64,000 nt of DNA from contig DHMO01000005.1 of the NCBI GenBank assembly GCA_002405835.1, positions 1-64,000 on the forward strand. The letters are read 5' to 3'. Source of the DNA: Lentisphaeria bacterium UBA4640 (GTDB lineage: Bacteria > Verrucomicrobiota > Lentisphaeria > Victivallales > UBA1829). Within the stretch, counting starts at the first letter, position 1. Each line of letters begins with the position of its first letter. A program made the translations under genes and the position numbers. The notes beneath the pieces are model-generated. The model was not told the DNA's origin and did not search any database. It was given only the letters and a program-made list of their open reading frames with translations. This document shows, piece after piece, positions 25,857 to 36,591 of this stretch.

Positions 25857-28800
25857 GTGAAGATTTAACAGCATTGCGCGATGCTGTCATGAAGAAGCTG
25901 AAGGCGTTTCAGCGTGCTACGGTAAAACGGATTGATCATGTTTACCGTGACAGAGAGCATCCTCAAAAGCGGGTTCTTGTCGCGGATGAAGTCGGTCTTG
26001 GAAAGACTCTGATTGCAAAAGGGGTTATTTCCAATATGGCGGTTTTGCGTGAAGAGGAGGGAGATGATCTGTTCAAGGTGATCTACGTATGCTCCAATCA
26101 GACGATTGCCCGTCAGAATATTGAAAAACTGCGGATATCCAAAGAGAACAGCATAGACAATCTGGTCGATGAGACGCGGCTTTCCATGCAGCATCTCCGT
26201 GTGCTGGAACAGGAGCGGGAGTGCAAAAAGAGAGATGTGTTCATTCAGCTGATCCCCCTGACTCCGGGAACGAGTTTTCAGATTACAAACAGTCAGGGCA
26301 GTGCGCGGGAACGGGCTTTGATGAGCTGCATCCTTGAGCTGCGGAGTGCGGAACCGGAGACCCTGTCGGATTTTCTGCGGTGCAATGTGGCCCGGGAAAA
26401 GTGGGAGAATGCACGCGAAGTTTTCAGAAAACGTATAGAGAGAGTCCGGGAAACGGCCCCGGATTATCCGGAAAGTCTGATCCGGCGGATGGACGGTGCG
26501 CTTCTGGAAGAACTGGAGCAGTTTCTTGCGGGATGGGACGGCAAGGCTCCGAACCGGGGACTGATTGTCAAATTGCGCAGAATGTTTGCGGAACTTTCCG
26601 CAGAGATGCTTCAACCCGATCTGGTTATTATGGATGAGTTTCAGCGTTTTCACTCGCTGCTGAATCCGGAGGATGATGACGATCTTCGCACATTGACGGA
26701 AAAGTTCCTGCGGTGCGGGAGCGATATGGAAAAACGTCCGAGAATTCTCCTTCTTTCTGCAACTCCGTATAAACTTTATTCGACTCTGGATGAGATTGAT
26801 GAAACTCAAAGCGATGAGCATTACCGGGAATTTATGGAGGTCATTGATTTTCTGCTGGAGCATGATCCGGTACGCATGGAAAAGTTCAAATCTGTCTGGC
26901 AGCAGTATTCCAGACAGTTGTGCGAGTTGAAACGGAAGGCGGATATCAAGGCGGAGGCAAAGCAAAAAGCGGAAGATGAACTTTATGCATCCGGAATGTG
27001 CAGAACGGAGCGGATTTCTTTTGTCAAAGAGGGTGATTTCCTGATGTCGCATCCGGAGATGCTGGAGCCGGACAGAAGCGATGTGCTCGCGTATACGGAG
27101 CTCTGCCGCATCCTGAAAAAATTGAAACTTCCGGACCGGATTCCGTATGACTTTGCGAAAAGCTCCCCTTATCTTTTGAGTTTCATGGAGCAGTACAAAT
27201 TGAAACAGGATATTGAAAGCCGTCTGACAACGGAGTCGGCAAGGGAGATCGTCCGCGGACGGGGCAAGCGTTCACTGGTCTGGCTCCGGCGTGATTTTAT
27301 TGATAAATATGAAATGCTGCCGGCATGTCATGCCAAGCTGGACTGCTTGAGGAAGTATGCGTTTGAACATCATGCGGAACGGCTGCTCTGGATTCCGCCT
27401 TCCATGCCGAACTGTGAGCCGGCAGGCGTTTTCAAGGAAGCGGAAGATTTTTCCAAAATACTGATCTTTTCCGCGTGGGAGATGGTGCCGCGCATGGTCT
27501 CTGTCCTGATTTCCTATGATGCGGAATGCCGGACAAACGGAAAGCTCTGCCGGGAACGTTACAAGGCTTTGCAGGAAGCGGAAACCCGTCGCGGTATGGA
27601 TACTCTGCATTATTTCAAGAGCGGCCGTTTTCCGCAGAAGAGACTTTTCAGTGTCAGGGATAAAAAGGAAAAGAAAGAGCTTGACCGTCTGGCTCCGCAG
27701 GCGGAATTCCTGCGAATCCGTTCCGGCTTCCTGATAAACTGTTTTTCCCCTTCGGGGCAACGGCTTCCGCTGCGTGAGGTGCGCGCTGAAGTTCTGGAAA
27801 AGATCAAGTCAAAATTGGGCGAAATTAAAGAGGTCTTTTGCCGAGAAGGAGAAAATCTCCTTATCGCTCTTGTCCGTAGTCTGGATGATGAATCCGTCAT
27901 TTCATCTGCGGAAGGTGTGCGGCAGAACGTTCCGGCGGAGGCTTTGCGGATTTTGACCGATATGGCGATTGCCGCGCCGGGAATTTGCGTTGTCCGCAGT
28001 TTGCTGCATTATTTTCCTGATGCGGACGAAACGGAAGTCCGGGCGGCTGCGGAGGGCATTACGGAGCGTCTTCTCCGGATGTTTGATTCTCCGGAAGGAG
28101 TCGGCGCCGTGGCGAAATCCTATGCGGATCTGGAGGATTATGAGCGGAAAGTCCTGCAATACTGTGTCGACGGCAATTTTCAGGCGATGTTTGATGAATA
28201 TTGTTTTCTGCAGAAAACGGAAACGGATGGGAATTTATCCGCGGCAGTCAGAAATATCTGCGGAGCTCTGGATATTCGCGCGGCAACTTACGATGTTCAG
28301 ACGTGGGAATCAACCGTGCAGCCCGCAGAAAAATCTCCGCTTAAGATGCGTTCACACTATGCAGTGGGATTCAACAAGAGCACGAAAGGGCGGGGCGATG
28401 CCGACAGCCAGGAAACCGCAGACCGCAAGGACAGTATCCGCACGGCGTTCAACTCGCCGTTCCGTCCGTTTGTGCTGACCTCCACTTCCGCCGGTCAGGA
28501 GGGGCTGGACTTCCATCTCTACTGCCGCAGGATCATGCACTGGAATCTGCCGCATAATCCAACGGAACTGGAACAGCGGGACGGACGCGTCAACCGCTAT
28601 CTTTGTCTGGCTGTGCGCAACAGCATGGCACACTGCTTTTCAAAACAGGAACATTGCCGCGACTGGAATGAACTTCTTGCGGAGGCGGCAAAGGAGTCGG
28701 AAAAGAACAATGATCCTTATTCGGAAATTTCCCCGTACTGGTGTTTCAGCAAGAATCAGCCCGTGAAAATTGAGCGGATTGTTCCGATGTACCCGTTCAG

Positions 28801-28987
28801 CCGGGACGTAATTGTATACAAGCGTCTGCAAAAACTCCTTTCGCTGTACCGTCTCACCATGGGACAGGCGCGTCAGGAAGAACTTCTGGAGGCCGTTCTG
28901 GCGGAGAATCCGGATGTCGACCGGCTGACGCGCGAGCTTTTTATTTCGCTGTGTCCGTTTCAGAAAGATCTGCAAGGGGAACTTTAG
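25853..28987 (+). CDS. SNF2-type superfamily 2 helicase
   Basis: 1044-aa ATP-dependent DNA translocase or helicase. Motif I is VADEVGLGKTLIAKG (Walker A at residues 48-52) and motif II is VIMDEFQRFH (Asp 261, DEFQ in place of DEAH). Motif III is LLLSATPYKLY. The C-terminal half has TSTSAGQEGLDFHLYC (motif V) and LEQRDGRVNR (motif VI, arginine finger). A long insert of about 400 residues separates the two RecA lobes. The start at 25853 overlaps the PLD gene stop (ATGA), with AGGAGAG upstream; the earlier in-frame ATG at 25817 lies inside the PLD gene. Last gene of the cassette. Probably moves on phage DNA and recruits the HKD nuclease; that is inference. Confidence 0.88.
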   Translation: MSEDLTALRDAVMKKLKAFQRATVKRIDHVYRDREHPQKRVLVADEVGLGKTLIAKGVISNMAVLREEEGDDLFKVIYVCSNQTIARQNIEKLRISKENSIDNLVDETRLSMQHLRVLEQERECKKRDVFIQLIPLTPGTSFQITNSQGSARERALMSCILELRSAEPETLSDFLRCNVAREKWENAREVFRKRIERVRETAPDYPESLIRRMDGALLEELEQFLAGWDGKAPNRGLIVKLRRMFAELSAEMLQPDLVIMDEFQRFHSLLNPEDDDDLRTLTEKFLRCGSDMEKRPRILLLSATPYKLYSTLDEIDETQSDEHYREFMEVIDFLLEHDPVRMEKFKSVWQQYSRQLCELKRKADIKAEAKQKAEDELYASGMCRTERISFVKEGDFLMSHPEMLEPDRSDVLAYTELCRILKKLKLPDRIPYDFAKSSPYLLSFMEQYKLKQDIESRLTTESAREIVRGRGKRSLVWLRRDFIDKYEMLPACHAKLDCLRKYAFEHHAERLLWIPPSMPNCEPAGVFKEAEDFSKILIFSAWEMVPRMVSVLISYDAECRTNGKLCRERYKALQEAETRRGMDTLHYFKSGRFPQKRLFSVRDKKEKKELDRLAPQAEFLRIRSGFLINCFSPSGQRLPLREVRAEVLEKIKSKLGEIKEVFCREGENLLIALVRSLDDESVISSAEGVRQNVPAEALRILTDMAIAAPGICVVRSLLHYFPDADETEVRAAAEGITERLLRMFDSPEGVGAVAKSYADLEDYERKVLQYCVDGNFQAMFDEYCFLQKTETDGNLSAAVRNICGALDIRAATYDVQTWESTVQPAEKSPLKMRSHYAVGFNKSTKGRGDADSQETADRKDSIRTAFNSPFRPFVLTSTSAGQEGLDFHLYCRRIMHWNLPHNPTELEQRDGRVNRYLCLAVRNSMAHCFSKQEHCRDWNELLAEAAKESEKNNDPYSEISPYWCFSKNQPVKIERIVPMYPFSRDVIVYKRLQKLLSLYRLTMGQARQEELLEAVLAENPDVDRLTRELFISLCPFQKDLQGEL

Positions 28988-29116
28988 GCGGTTTGGGGGA
29001 AAGCCGTTCAGCGTTTGTCTGTCATATTTCCTGCCCATGCTTCTGACGCTGGTTCCGGAGCTGAGACACCTGAAACCGGCCCCGCGGAGCAAGTCGGAAA
29101 AAATACCGTCGGGGAC

Positions 29117-29145
29117 TTGAAAAAAAGCTCTTGAGATTGTATATT
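29117..29145 (+). promoter_or_regulatory. gyrB promoter
   Basis: CTTGAAA (-35 at 29117-29122), 17-bp spacer, TATATT (29140-29145), with a leader of about 75 nt. The 240-bp gap before gyrB shows no other gene. Confidence 0.65.
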
Positions 29146-29228
29146 GCCAAGTGAGAAATTATCTTTAAAAAGAATAGAAACATTGTTCCCGGTCCGACCG
29201 GGGGATCAATGAGAATCAGGAGTTAGCA

Positions 29229-31739
29229 ATGTCTGAAGAAAATACGACGCAGAATGCGCCGCAGGGGCAGGGGGACAGTCAGTACACCGCCTCGAAAATC
29301 ACCGTTCTGGAAGGTCTTGAGGCTGTCCGGAAACGCCCGAGCATGTATATCGGCGATACCGGTGAGCGCGGTCTGCATCATCTTGTCTATGAAGCGGTTG
29401 ACAACAGTATCGACGAAGCTCTCGCCGGATACGCAACCCATGTTGAAGTCACCATCCGTCCCGATAACAGCATCCGTGTTTCCGATGACGGTCGAGGCAT
29501 CCCTGTTGATATGCACGAAGAGGGAAAGCCCGCGGTTGAAGTCGTCATGACCATTCTGCATGCAGGAGGCAAGTTCGACCATAACGCGTACAAGGTTTCC
29601 GGCGGTCTGCACGGCGTGGGTATCTCCTGTGTGAACGCGCTTTCCAAATGGATGAAGGTGGAAGTTCATCGCGGCGGCAAGGCGTATGAGATCGGTTTCG
29701 AGCGTGGCAACACGGTTGAGCCCCTCAAGGAGCTTGGTCCGGTTTCCGACCGCGGAACCACGGTCACGTTCAAGCCGGATGAGGAAATTTTCTCGACGAC
29801 GGTCTACAAATGGGATATTCTCAAGAAACGTCTGCGCGAGCTGGCGTTCCTCAACAGCGGTGTCAAAATCACTCTGACCGATGAGCGCGAAGGACAGCAG
29901 AACAAGGAAGTCTTCCACTATGAAGGCGGCATTTCCGAGTTTGTCTCCATGCTGAACAAAGACAAGTCGGTTCTGCATCCGGTCATCTACATGCACAAGG
30001 CGAAAGACGGGCTCGACGTCGAAGTCGCCATGCAGTACAGCGATGTTTTCATGAACGCCGAGACGATTTATTCTTATGCGAACAACATCAATACGTTTGA
30101 AGGGGGAACGCACCTGACCGGTTTCCAGTCTGCTCTGACCCGTGTAGTTAATGCCTATGGAAAATCTTCGAATCTGCTGAAGGGTGAGAAGAGTGTGTCC
30201 GGAGCGGATACACGCATGGGGCTGACAGCCGTTATCAGTGTCAAGGTTCCCGACCCGCAGTTTGAAGGTCAGACCAAGACCAAGCTCGGCAACAATGAAG
30301 TCAAAGGCATTGTGGATTCCATTGTCAATGAGACTCTCAGCACCTTCTTTGAGGAAAACCCCCAGACGGCACGTGATATTGTCAGCAAGGCAATTCGCAC
30401 CTCGGTCGCCCGGGAAGCCGCCCGCAAGGCATATGAGCTGGTCCAGCGCAAGGGCGCGCTTGAAGGTTTCTCTCTTCCCGGCAAACTCGCCGACTGCTCC
30501 AGCAAAGATCCCTCAATCTGCGAACTCTACATCGTCGAGGGTGACTCGGCAGGCGGTTCCGCGAAACAGGGACGCGACAGCAAGTTCCAGGCGATTCTTC
30601 CGATTCGAGGCAAGCTCCTGAACGTTGAGAAGACCCGCAAGGACAAGATGCTTGAAAACAAGGAAATTCAGTCCATGATCGCCGCAATCGGCTGCGGACT
30701 GGACGACAACTTCGATATTTCCAAACTGCGTTACAACCGCGTCGTCATCATGACAGATGCCGATGTGGACGGTTCGCACATCCGCACCCTGCTTCTGACG
30801 TTCTTCTACCGCCAGATGCCGGAGCTGATCAAGACCGGCCACGTCTACATCGCCAAGCCGCCGCTGTTCAAAGTCAAACGCAAAAACGATGAACAGTACA
30901 TTGAGACCGAGGAGCAGCTGGACGCCTATCTCTTCAATATCGGCAGCTCCGACATCGAAGTCTACCGCACCGACGGCTCCATGCTCACGCCGGAACAGGT
31001 GAAGCAGATCACCGGCTTTATCGCCCGAGCTCACCATCTTTCGGAAGCGCTTCAGCGTCATGGACTTGCGACGGAGTATTACTTCTCGCTCGCCAAAGAT
31101 ATGAAGTTCCCGGTCGCCCGTATCATGGTCCGTGAAACGGACGGACGCATGACCGAGCAGTTCGTTTATACCGAAGAAGAGAAGAAGCAGTACGTGGAAG
31201 AGGCGATCCAGCGTCTTCCGAAGTACACGCCTGAGCAGGAGCTGGCTAAGTCCGAAACGATCACCGTTCCGGGAGAAAACGTGGATGAAGAGGAGGCCGG
31301 AGCACTTCAGCAGACCTTCCATCCCTCCATCGACGTGACGGAAATTTTCGAAAGCTCCGACTGCGAAGCTCTCTACAGGGATATTGCGGACGCCGGCTAC
31401 AATCCGGAGAACCTGTTCCAGGATGCGGATGATCTCTTCCGCGTGGTCGAAAACGACAAGCAGCAGAAGATCCGTTCCCTCAAGGGGCTCGCCGAGGAGG
31501 TCAAGCGCAACGGTCGGCAGGGACTCGCCATCAACCGTTACAAAGGTTTGGGCGAAATGAACCACGACCAGCTCTGGGACACCACCATGGATCCGGAGAA
31601 ACGCAAGATGATCCAGGTGAAGATGGAGGACGCCGTGGAGGCCGACCGCATGTTCACCCTGCTCATGGGCGACAGTGTGGAGCCGCGCCGCGACTACATC
31701 GAGAAGTACGCCGCGGGCGTGAAGGACCTCGACCTTTAA
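29229..31739 (+). CDS. gyrB: DNA gyrase subunit B
   Basis: ATPase subunit of gyrase, which introduces negative supercoils with GyrA. 836 aa, slightly long. GHKL ATPase motifs are EAVDNSIDEAL, SDDGRGIPV and VSGGLHGVG. The Toprim domain starts at EGDSAGGSAKQGRD (about residue 437) with DADVDGSHIRTLLLTFF (about 510). The C-terminal tail has the GyrB-specific RYKGLGEMNHDQLWDTTMDP. AGGAG precedes the ATG. No intein. gyrA is not adjacent; recA follows after 69 bases. Confidence 0.97.
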   Translation: MSEENTTQNAPQGQGDSQYTASKITVLEGLEAVRKRPSMYIGDTGERGLHHLVYEAVDNSIDEALAGYATHVEVTIRPDNSIRVSDDGRGIPVDMHEEGKPAVEVVMTILHAGGKFDHNAYKVSGGLHGVGISCVNALSKWMKVEVHRGGKAYEIGFERGNTVEPLKELGPVSDRGTTVTFKPDEEIFSTTVYKWDILKKRLRELAFLNSGVKITLTDEREGQQNKEVFHYEGGISEFVSMLNKDKSVLHPVIYMHKAKDGLDVEVAMQYSDVFMNAETIYSYANNINTFEGGTHLTGFQSALTRVVNAYGKSSNLLKGEKSVSGADTRMGLTAVISVKVPDPQFEGQTKTKLGNNEVKGIVDSIVNETLSTFFEENPQTARDIVSKAIRTSVAREAARKAYELVQRKGALEGFSLPGKLADCSSKDPSICELYIVEGDSAGGSAKQGRDSKFQAILPIRGKLLNVEKTRKDKMLENKEIQSMIAAIGCGLDDNFDISKLRYNRVVIMTDADVDGSHIRTLLLTFFYRQMPELIKTGHVYIAKPPLFKVKRKNDEQYIETEEQLDAYLFNIGSSDIEVYRTDGSMLTPEQVKQITGFIARAHHLSEALQRHGLATEYYFSLAKDMKFPVARIMVRETDGRMTEQFVYTEEEKKQYVEEAIQRLPKYTPEQELAKSETITVPGENVDEEEAGALQQTFHPSIDVTEIFESSDCEALYRDIADAGYNPENLFQDADDLFRVVENDKQQKIRSLKGLAEEVKRNGRQGLAINRYKGLGEMNHDQLWDTTMDPEKRKMIQVKMEDAVEADRMFTLLMGDSVEPRRDYIEKYAAGVKDLDL

Positions 31740-31749
31740 TGACAATCCG

Positions 31750-31782
31750 CGCGGACGGTTCCGGTTCGTTCCGATGTCCGCG
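31750..31782 (+). terminator. Possible terminator or attenuator between gyrB and recA
   Basis: CGCGGAC (31750-31756) pairs with GTCCGCG (31776-31782), followed by TTTCAATAAAA. The stem is short and the U-tract weak, so read-through into recA is likely. Confidence 0.4.
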
Positions 31783-31808
31783 TTTCAATAAAACCAATGG
31801 AGAAAACC

Positions 31809-32933
<1,125 letters not shown>

Positions 32934-32948
32934 CCGGAGAAAAATTCC

Positions 32949-35468
32949 ATGCGGACCGGAACCCTTGAATGCAGAATCCTTGCGGCGTCTCTTTGCGCCT
33001 TCGTTTTTCTGCCGGTTCCGGTTTTCTCCGGAGAGGCCCCGCATTCCTACAGAAACCGGGAGGCGGGGAACGACGCCGCAGCGGCCGGAGATTATGCCGT
33101 TGCGGCTGATTTCTACAGACTTTATGCGGAAGACGCCGCTGTCGCCTCCGATACCGAATCGGTCCGCGATGCAGCACGGCGCCGCATCGACGCCCTGATT
33201 GCCGCCGGAATGATCGCGGAGGCGGAAAAGGAATTCGCCGATTATGAACTCAAATATCCCGGAACTGACGCTCTTGCAATCTCTCTGCGCAAAGCGGAAC
33301 TGCAGACTTTGAAGGGACGGTCCGGCGAGGCGTTGACAATTCTGCGCCGCATTCTTCCCGCAATGACTGAATCCGGTTTGCGCCAGCGCACACTTGCCGC
33401 GATTGCCCAGGCGGAAGAGCTCCGCAAAAATTATGCCGCGGCCGCGGCCGCGTATGAAGAGCTTGGAAAGACCGCTGCCGGAACACCTCTTGAACTGACC
33501 GCCGCCGTGCGCCGCATCATCACTCTTGCCAATGCAAAAAAACTTTCCGGAACGGAGCTACTTTCGCTTCCGGCACCGAAAACGAAAGAGGAAAAACGCC
33601 TGCTGCGTCTGGCGGCATTCTATGCCGGTTTGAAGACAAATGGAATGAAAGACCTTGCTGCCGCATGGAAAAATATCAGCGAAGACAACGCGCCGCTCAA
33701 TCTTCCCGAGGCCGGCACGCTCTATTCTGCAATCGGGGATGAAGCCGCCGCGCGCGGATTGCGTCCGCTTGCCGTTGTCGCGTACCGTAAAGCGGTTCCC
33801 GAAATTCTGGATAAACGGCAGGCGTTCGAAACGCTCATACGGCTGGTTCAGACACTTGAAGGTCTGAACAATCCGGGCGAAGCCGCGCGGCTTGCCGGAC
33901 AGGCGATAAACCTTTTCAAGGGTGATTATGTGTCGCCTGAAATCAAACTGCGTATGGCGCGGGTTTTCCGTAATGCCGGACAGAGTCTTTCCGCGATTGA
34001 ACTTTACCTGACGTTGATTCAGAATCCCGCGGTTCCGCGCGATATTCAGGAAAAAGCTGTCCGCGAGTGTGCATATCTTCAGAGCAGTCTGAACGACAGC
34101 GCAGCTGCGCAGAAAACAATTCGCACTTATTTCAACACGCCTGAAACGGCTTCGGAAGCGGATTTTCTGCTTGCGGATCTTCTGCTGCGCACAAACCGTT
34201 GCCAGCAGGCCGCGGAAGCGTTTCTGGAAGTTGCCGCGAAATATCCGCAGCTGAAGGGAGAGTCGCTGTATCAGGCGTCTCTTGCGTGGCTCTCCGCAAA
34301 AAAACTTCCGGAGGCGGAAGCTGTTGCGGAGCGACTGATTGATTTTGAGAAAAAGAATCCGAAGCCGCGCACGGTCTTTTTGAAGGCGATGATTCTTGAG
34401 GCGGCGAAAAAACTCCCTGAAGCGCGGAAACAGTACACGGAATATGCGGACATGAAGGGAAATGATCCGAAACGTGCGGCTCTGGCTCTCTTCAAAGCCG
34501 GAAAACTCGCTTTTACCGAACGGAATCTTCCGGAAGCTGAGACACTTTTCAAACGGGTGACGGAGCGTTACCCGAAGGATGCATTCGCCCCCGCCGCCGC
34601 GTTCTGGAGCATTTATACAATGCTGGCGCAGGGAACCGATGTTGAGAAGGTGGACGGTGAAACCTGGGGGCTCGTCAACAATTACCCCGGTTCCTCTTAT
34701 ACAAGGGAGGCTCTGTTCCTTGTGGCGACCCGCTATGCTGATGCCGGCAACTTCAAGCACGCGAATATGTTTTTGGACGAGGTTCTGAAGCATGACCAGT
34801 CATCGGAACAGCGCGCGCGCAGGCTGCTCCAGAAGGCGTCTCTTGCATGCCGGGACAAGGACCCGGACGGCGCACTGGAGCATCTGGAAAAGCTCCGCAA
34901 AGACTTTCCGGACGCCGCATGTCTGGCGGAAGCGTTTTATCTGCAGGGCGATGTGTACAAGCTCAAAGGCGAATACGAAAAGGCTGTGGAAGCCTATGAA
35001 GAGGCTTTGAAACATAACCCGGAGCCGCGTTTTGAACTCGCCTCCGCCGGATCCATCGGGGATTGTCTGTTCGAACTTGCCGGACGCCGGAGTTCGCAGG
35101 AACTGTATTCCCGCGCACGGACGCAGTACGACACGCTGCTCGCGCGTCCGAATCTTCCGGAAGCGGTCCGGGTGATGCTCCTTTACAAAAGCGGACGCTG
35201 TTCCGTTGAGCTTGAGGAGATCGACACGGCCGTCCGGCGTTACAAGGAGGCTTCCGGGGCGCTGGTTCCGGGAGTCTCTTCCGCAGTCGCCTTGTGGGGA
35301 GTGAAGGCTGTGGAAGGGCTTGTTTCAATTGCGGAAAACTCGCCTCTGGCTTCGAATATTGACGCTGCGGCGAAGGCGATAGACCGTCAGATCAACGCGG
35401 AGCTGGTGGATTCGGAACAGGCGAACGCCCGCAAGGGAATCCTGCAGGGAAAAAAATTCAAACCTTAA
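32949..35468 (+). CDS. Secreted TPR-repeat protein, envelope
   Basis: 839-aa helical-repeat protein, with a signal peptide (residues 1-27, ending PVFSG) and about a dozen TPR-like units, for example NDAAAAGDYAVAADFYRLYA at residues 41-60 and GDVYKLKGEYEKAVEAYEEA in the C-terminal part. It is probably periplasmic and bound to the outer or inner membrane. The family is not specific enough for a substrate. It lies directly before ExbB-, ExbD- and TonB-like genes, separated by 12 bases, so it may be the periplasmic partner of that motor, as tetratricopeptide proteins are in some Tol-like systems. CGGAGAAAA precedes the ATG. Confidence 0.8.
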   Translation: MRTGTLECRILAASLCAFVFLPVPVFSGEAPHSYRNREAGNDAAAAGDYAVAADFYRLYAEDAAVASDTESVRDAARRRIDALIAAGMIAEAEKEFADYELKYPGTDALAISLRKAELQTLKGRSGEALTILRRILPAMTESGLRQRTLAAIAQAEELRKNYAAAAAAYEELGKTAAGTPLELTAAVRRIITLANAKKLSGTELLSLPAPKTKEEKRLLRLAAFYAGLKTNGMKDLAAAWKNISEDNAPLNLPEAGTLYSAIGDEAAARGLRPLAVVAYRKAVPEILDKRQAFETLIRLVQTLEGLNNPGEAARLAGQAINLFKGDYVSPEIKLRMARVFRNAGQSLSAIELYLTLIQNPAVPRDIQEKAVRECAYLQSSLNDSAAAQKTIRTYFNTPETASEADFLLADLLLRTNRCQQAAEAFLEVAAKYPQLKGESLYQASLAWLSAKKLPEAEAVAERLIDFEKKNPKPRTVFLKAMILEAAKKLPEARKQYTEYADMKGNDPKRAALALFKAGKLAFTERNLPEAETLFKRVTERYPKDAFAPAAAFWSIYTMLAQGTDVEKVDGETWGLVNNYPGSSYTREALFLVATRYADAGNFKHANMFLDEVLKHDQSSEQRARRLLQKASLACRDKDPDGALEHLEKLRKDFPDAACLAEAFYLQGDVYKLKGEYEKAVEAYEEALKHNPEPRFELASAGSIGDCLFELAGRRSSQELYSRARTQYDTLLARPNLPEAVRVMLLYKSGRCSVELEEIDTAVRRYKEASGALVPGVSSAVALWGVKAVEGLVSIAENSPLASNIDAAAKAIDRQINAELVDSEQANARKGILQGKKFKP

Positions 35469-35480
35469 GAGGCATCTTAT

Positions 35481-36116
35481 ATGGCAAATAATTACATTGA
35501 TTTAATCCGGAACGGCGGCACGATCATGATGATCCTGGTCGGATGCAGCATCATCGCACTCTTCATTTTCTTCGAAAAATGGTTTCAGTTCCATCGCTGG
35601 CAGGTCAATATCCGGGAGCTTGTCAACGGGCTTGTCAATGTGCTCCGGCGCGACGGAATGATTGAGGCGATCACGCTTTGCGGCCAGACGCAGGCTCCTG
35701 TGGCGCGTCTGCTCACCTCGGCAATTCAGGCATATCAGAGCGACGACGATATCCGTCAGTCCATCGAAGACGCCGCGATCGTTGAGGTGCCGCGTCTGGA
35801 ATCCCACCTGAACATTCTTGCAACGATTGCGTATATTGCGCCGCTGCTGGGACTGCTCGGAGCGATTGCCGGCATGGCGGACGCCTTCCAGGTCATTCAG
35901 ACGGAACAGGCTGCGATGTCGGTCGCCAAACTTTCGGACGGAATCTACAAAGCTCTGGTGACGACTGCGGCGGGGCTTTGCGTGGCGATTCCTTCGCATC
36001 TTGCGTACAACTACCTTGTATCCCGTGTGCAGATGCTGTGCGTGGATATGGAAAAAGCCTCTTCGGAAATCCTTTACTTTTTCCAGCATCATACGAAAAG
36101 CGATGAGAAGAAATGA
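35481..36116 (+). CDS. ExbB/TolQ-family motor protein
   Basis: 211-aa inner-membrane protein with three helices (about 14-33, 112-135, 155-180). The family core reads PLLGLLGAIAGMADAFQ at 121-137 and LSDGIYKALVTTAAGLCVAIP at 151-171. The Thr that corresponds to E. coli ExbB T148 (GLFGTVWG) is Ala128 here, whereas the T181 position is kept as T162. AAGAGG precedes the ATG. The stop overlaps the ExbD-like start by four bases (ATGA). It most likely forms the stator of an energy-coupled envelope complex; the ion used is uncertain. Confidence 0.9.
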   Translation: MANNYIDLIRNGGTIMMILVGCSIIALFIFFEKWFQFHRWQVNIRELVNGLVNVLRRDGMIEAITLCGQTQAPVARLLTSAIQAYQSDDDIRQSIEDAAIVEVPRLESHLNILATIAYIAPLLGLLGAIAGMADAFQVIQTEQAAMSVAKLSDGIYKALVTTAAGLCVAIPSHLAYNYLVSRVQMLCVDMEKASSEILYFFQHHTKSDEKK

Positions 36117-36583
36117 ACCGTCTGACAAAACGAATCAAAATTCAGACGCGTCTGACGATCCACAAGGGGCTTCCGGATTTCGTGCCGTTTCTCGGGGTGT
36201 TCTGTCTGCTTCTTCTGTTTGTCGTGCCCGGCAGTCTGTTTGTGGAATTTTCCGGCATTCCCGTTTCCGTTCCTGAAGTGAGTGTGCAGAACAGTCTTGG
36301 TGCAAAAAAAATAGTCGTTACGGTCAGCCGCGACGGAAAGTTTTTCCTGAACGACAGCGAAGCTCCGGATATTGCCAAACTGAAAGAGAATCTGCTGGAG
36401 ATGACGAAGTCGGGAGATGAAAAAGAGCGTCCGACGATTATCCTGCGGGCGGATGCGCAAGTTGATTACGAACGGATTGCGCACGTTCTCTCCCTTGCGG
36501 AGAGCTTGAATCTCAATGTATTCCTCCTGACGGTCGCTCCAGCGGAACGGAAAGATACGGGCAAACATATAGAAGAGGAGTGA
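36113..36583 (+). CDS. ExbD/TolR-like protein lacking the channel Asp
   Basis: 156-aa protein, one N-terminal membrane helix (about 24-42) and a periplasmic domain ending with the ExbD-like RADAQVDYERIAHVLSLAE. The family segment TPFIDVMLVLLIIFM aligns with VPFLGVFCLLLLFVV here. The essential proton-carrying Asp is thus Gly28; the nearest acidic residue is Asp22. This is the most striking deviation in the operon. Translationally coupled to the ExbB-like gene upstream. Without an alignment the exact register is inferred from the shared Pro-Phe. Confidence 0.85.
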   Translation: MNRLTKRIKIQTRLTIHKGLPDFVPFLGVFCLLLLFVVPGSLFVEFSGIPVSVPEVSVQNSLGAKKIVVTVSRDGKFFLNDSEAPDIAKLKENLLEMTKSGDEKERPTIILRADAQVDYERIAHVLSLAESLNLNVFLLTVAPAERKDTGKHIEEE

Positions 36584-36591
36584 CCGGACGC

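Noticed and set aside
22663..29228. Integrative element with att sites around the defence cassette
   Set aside because: I looked for a second copy of the tRNA 3' end (TTCGAATCTCTTCTGCTCC) after the cassette and did not see it; no integrase gene.
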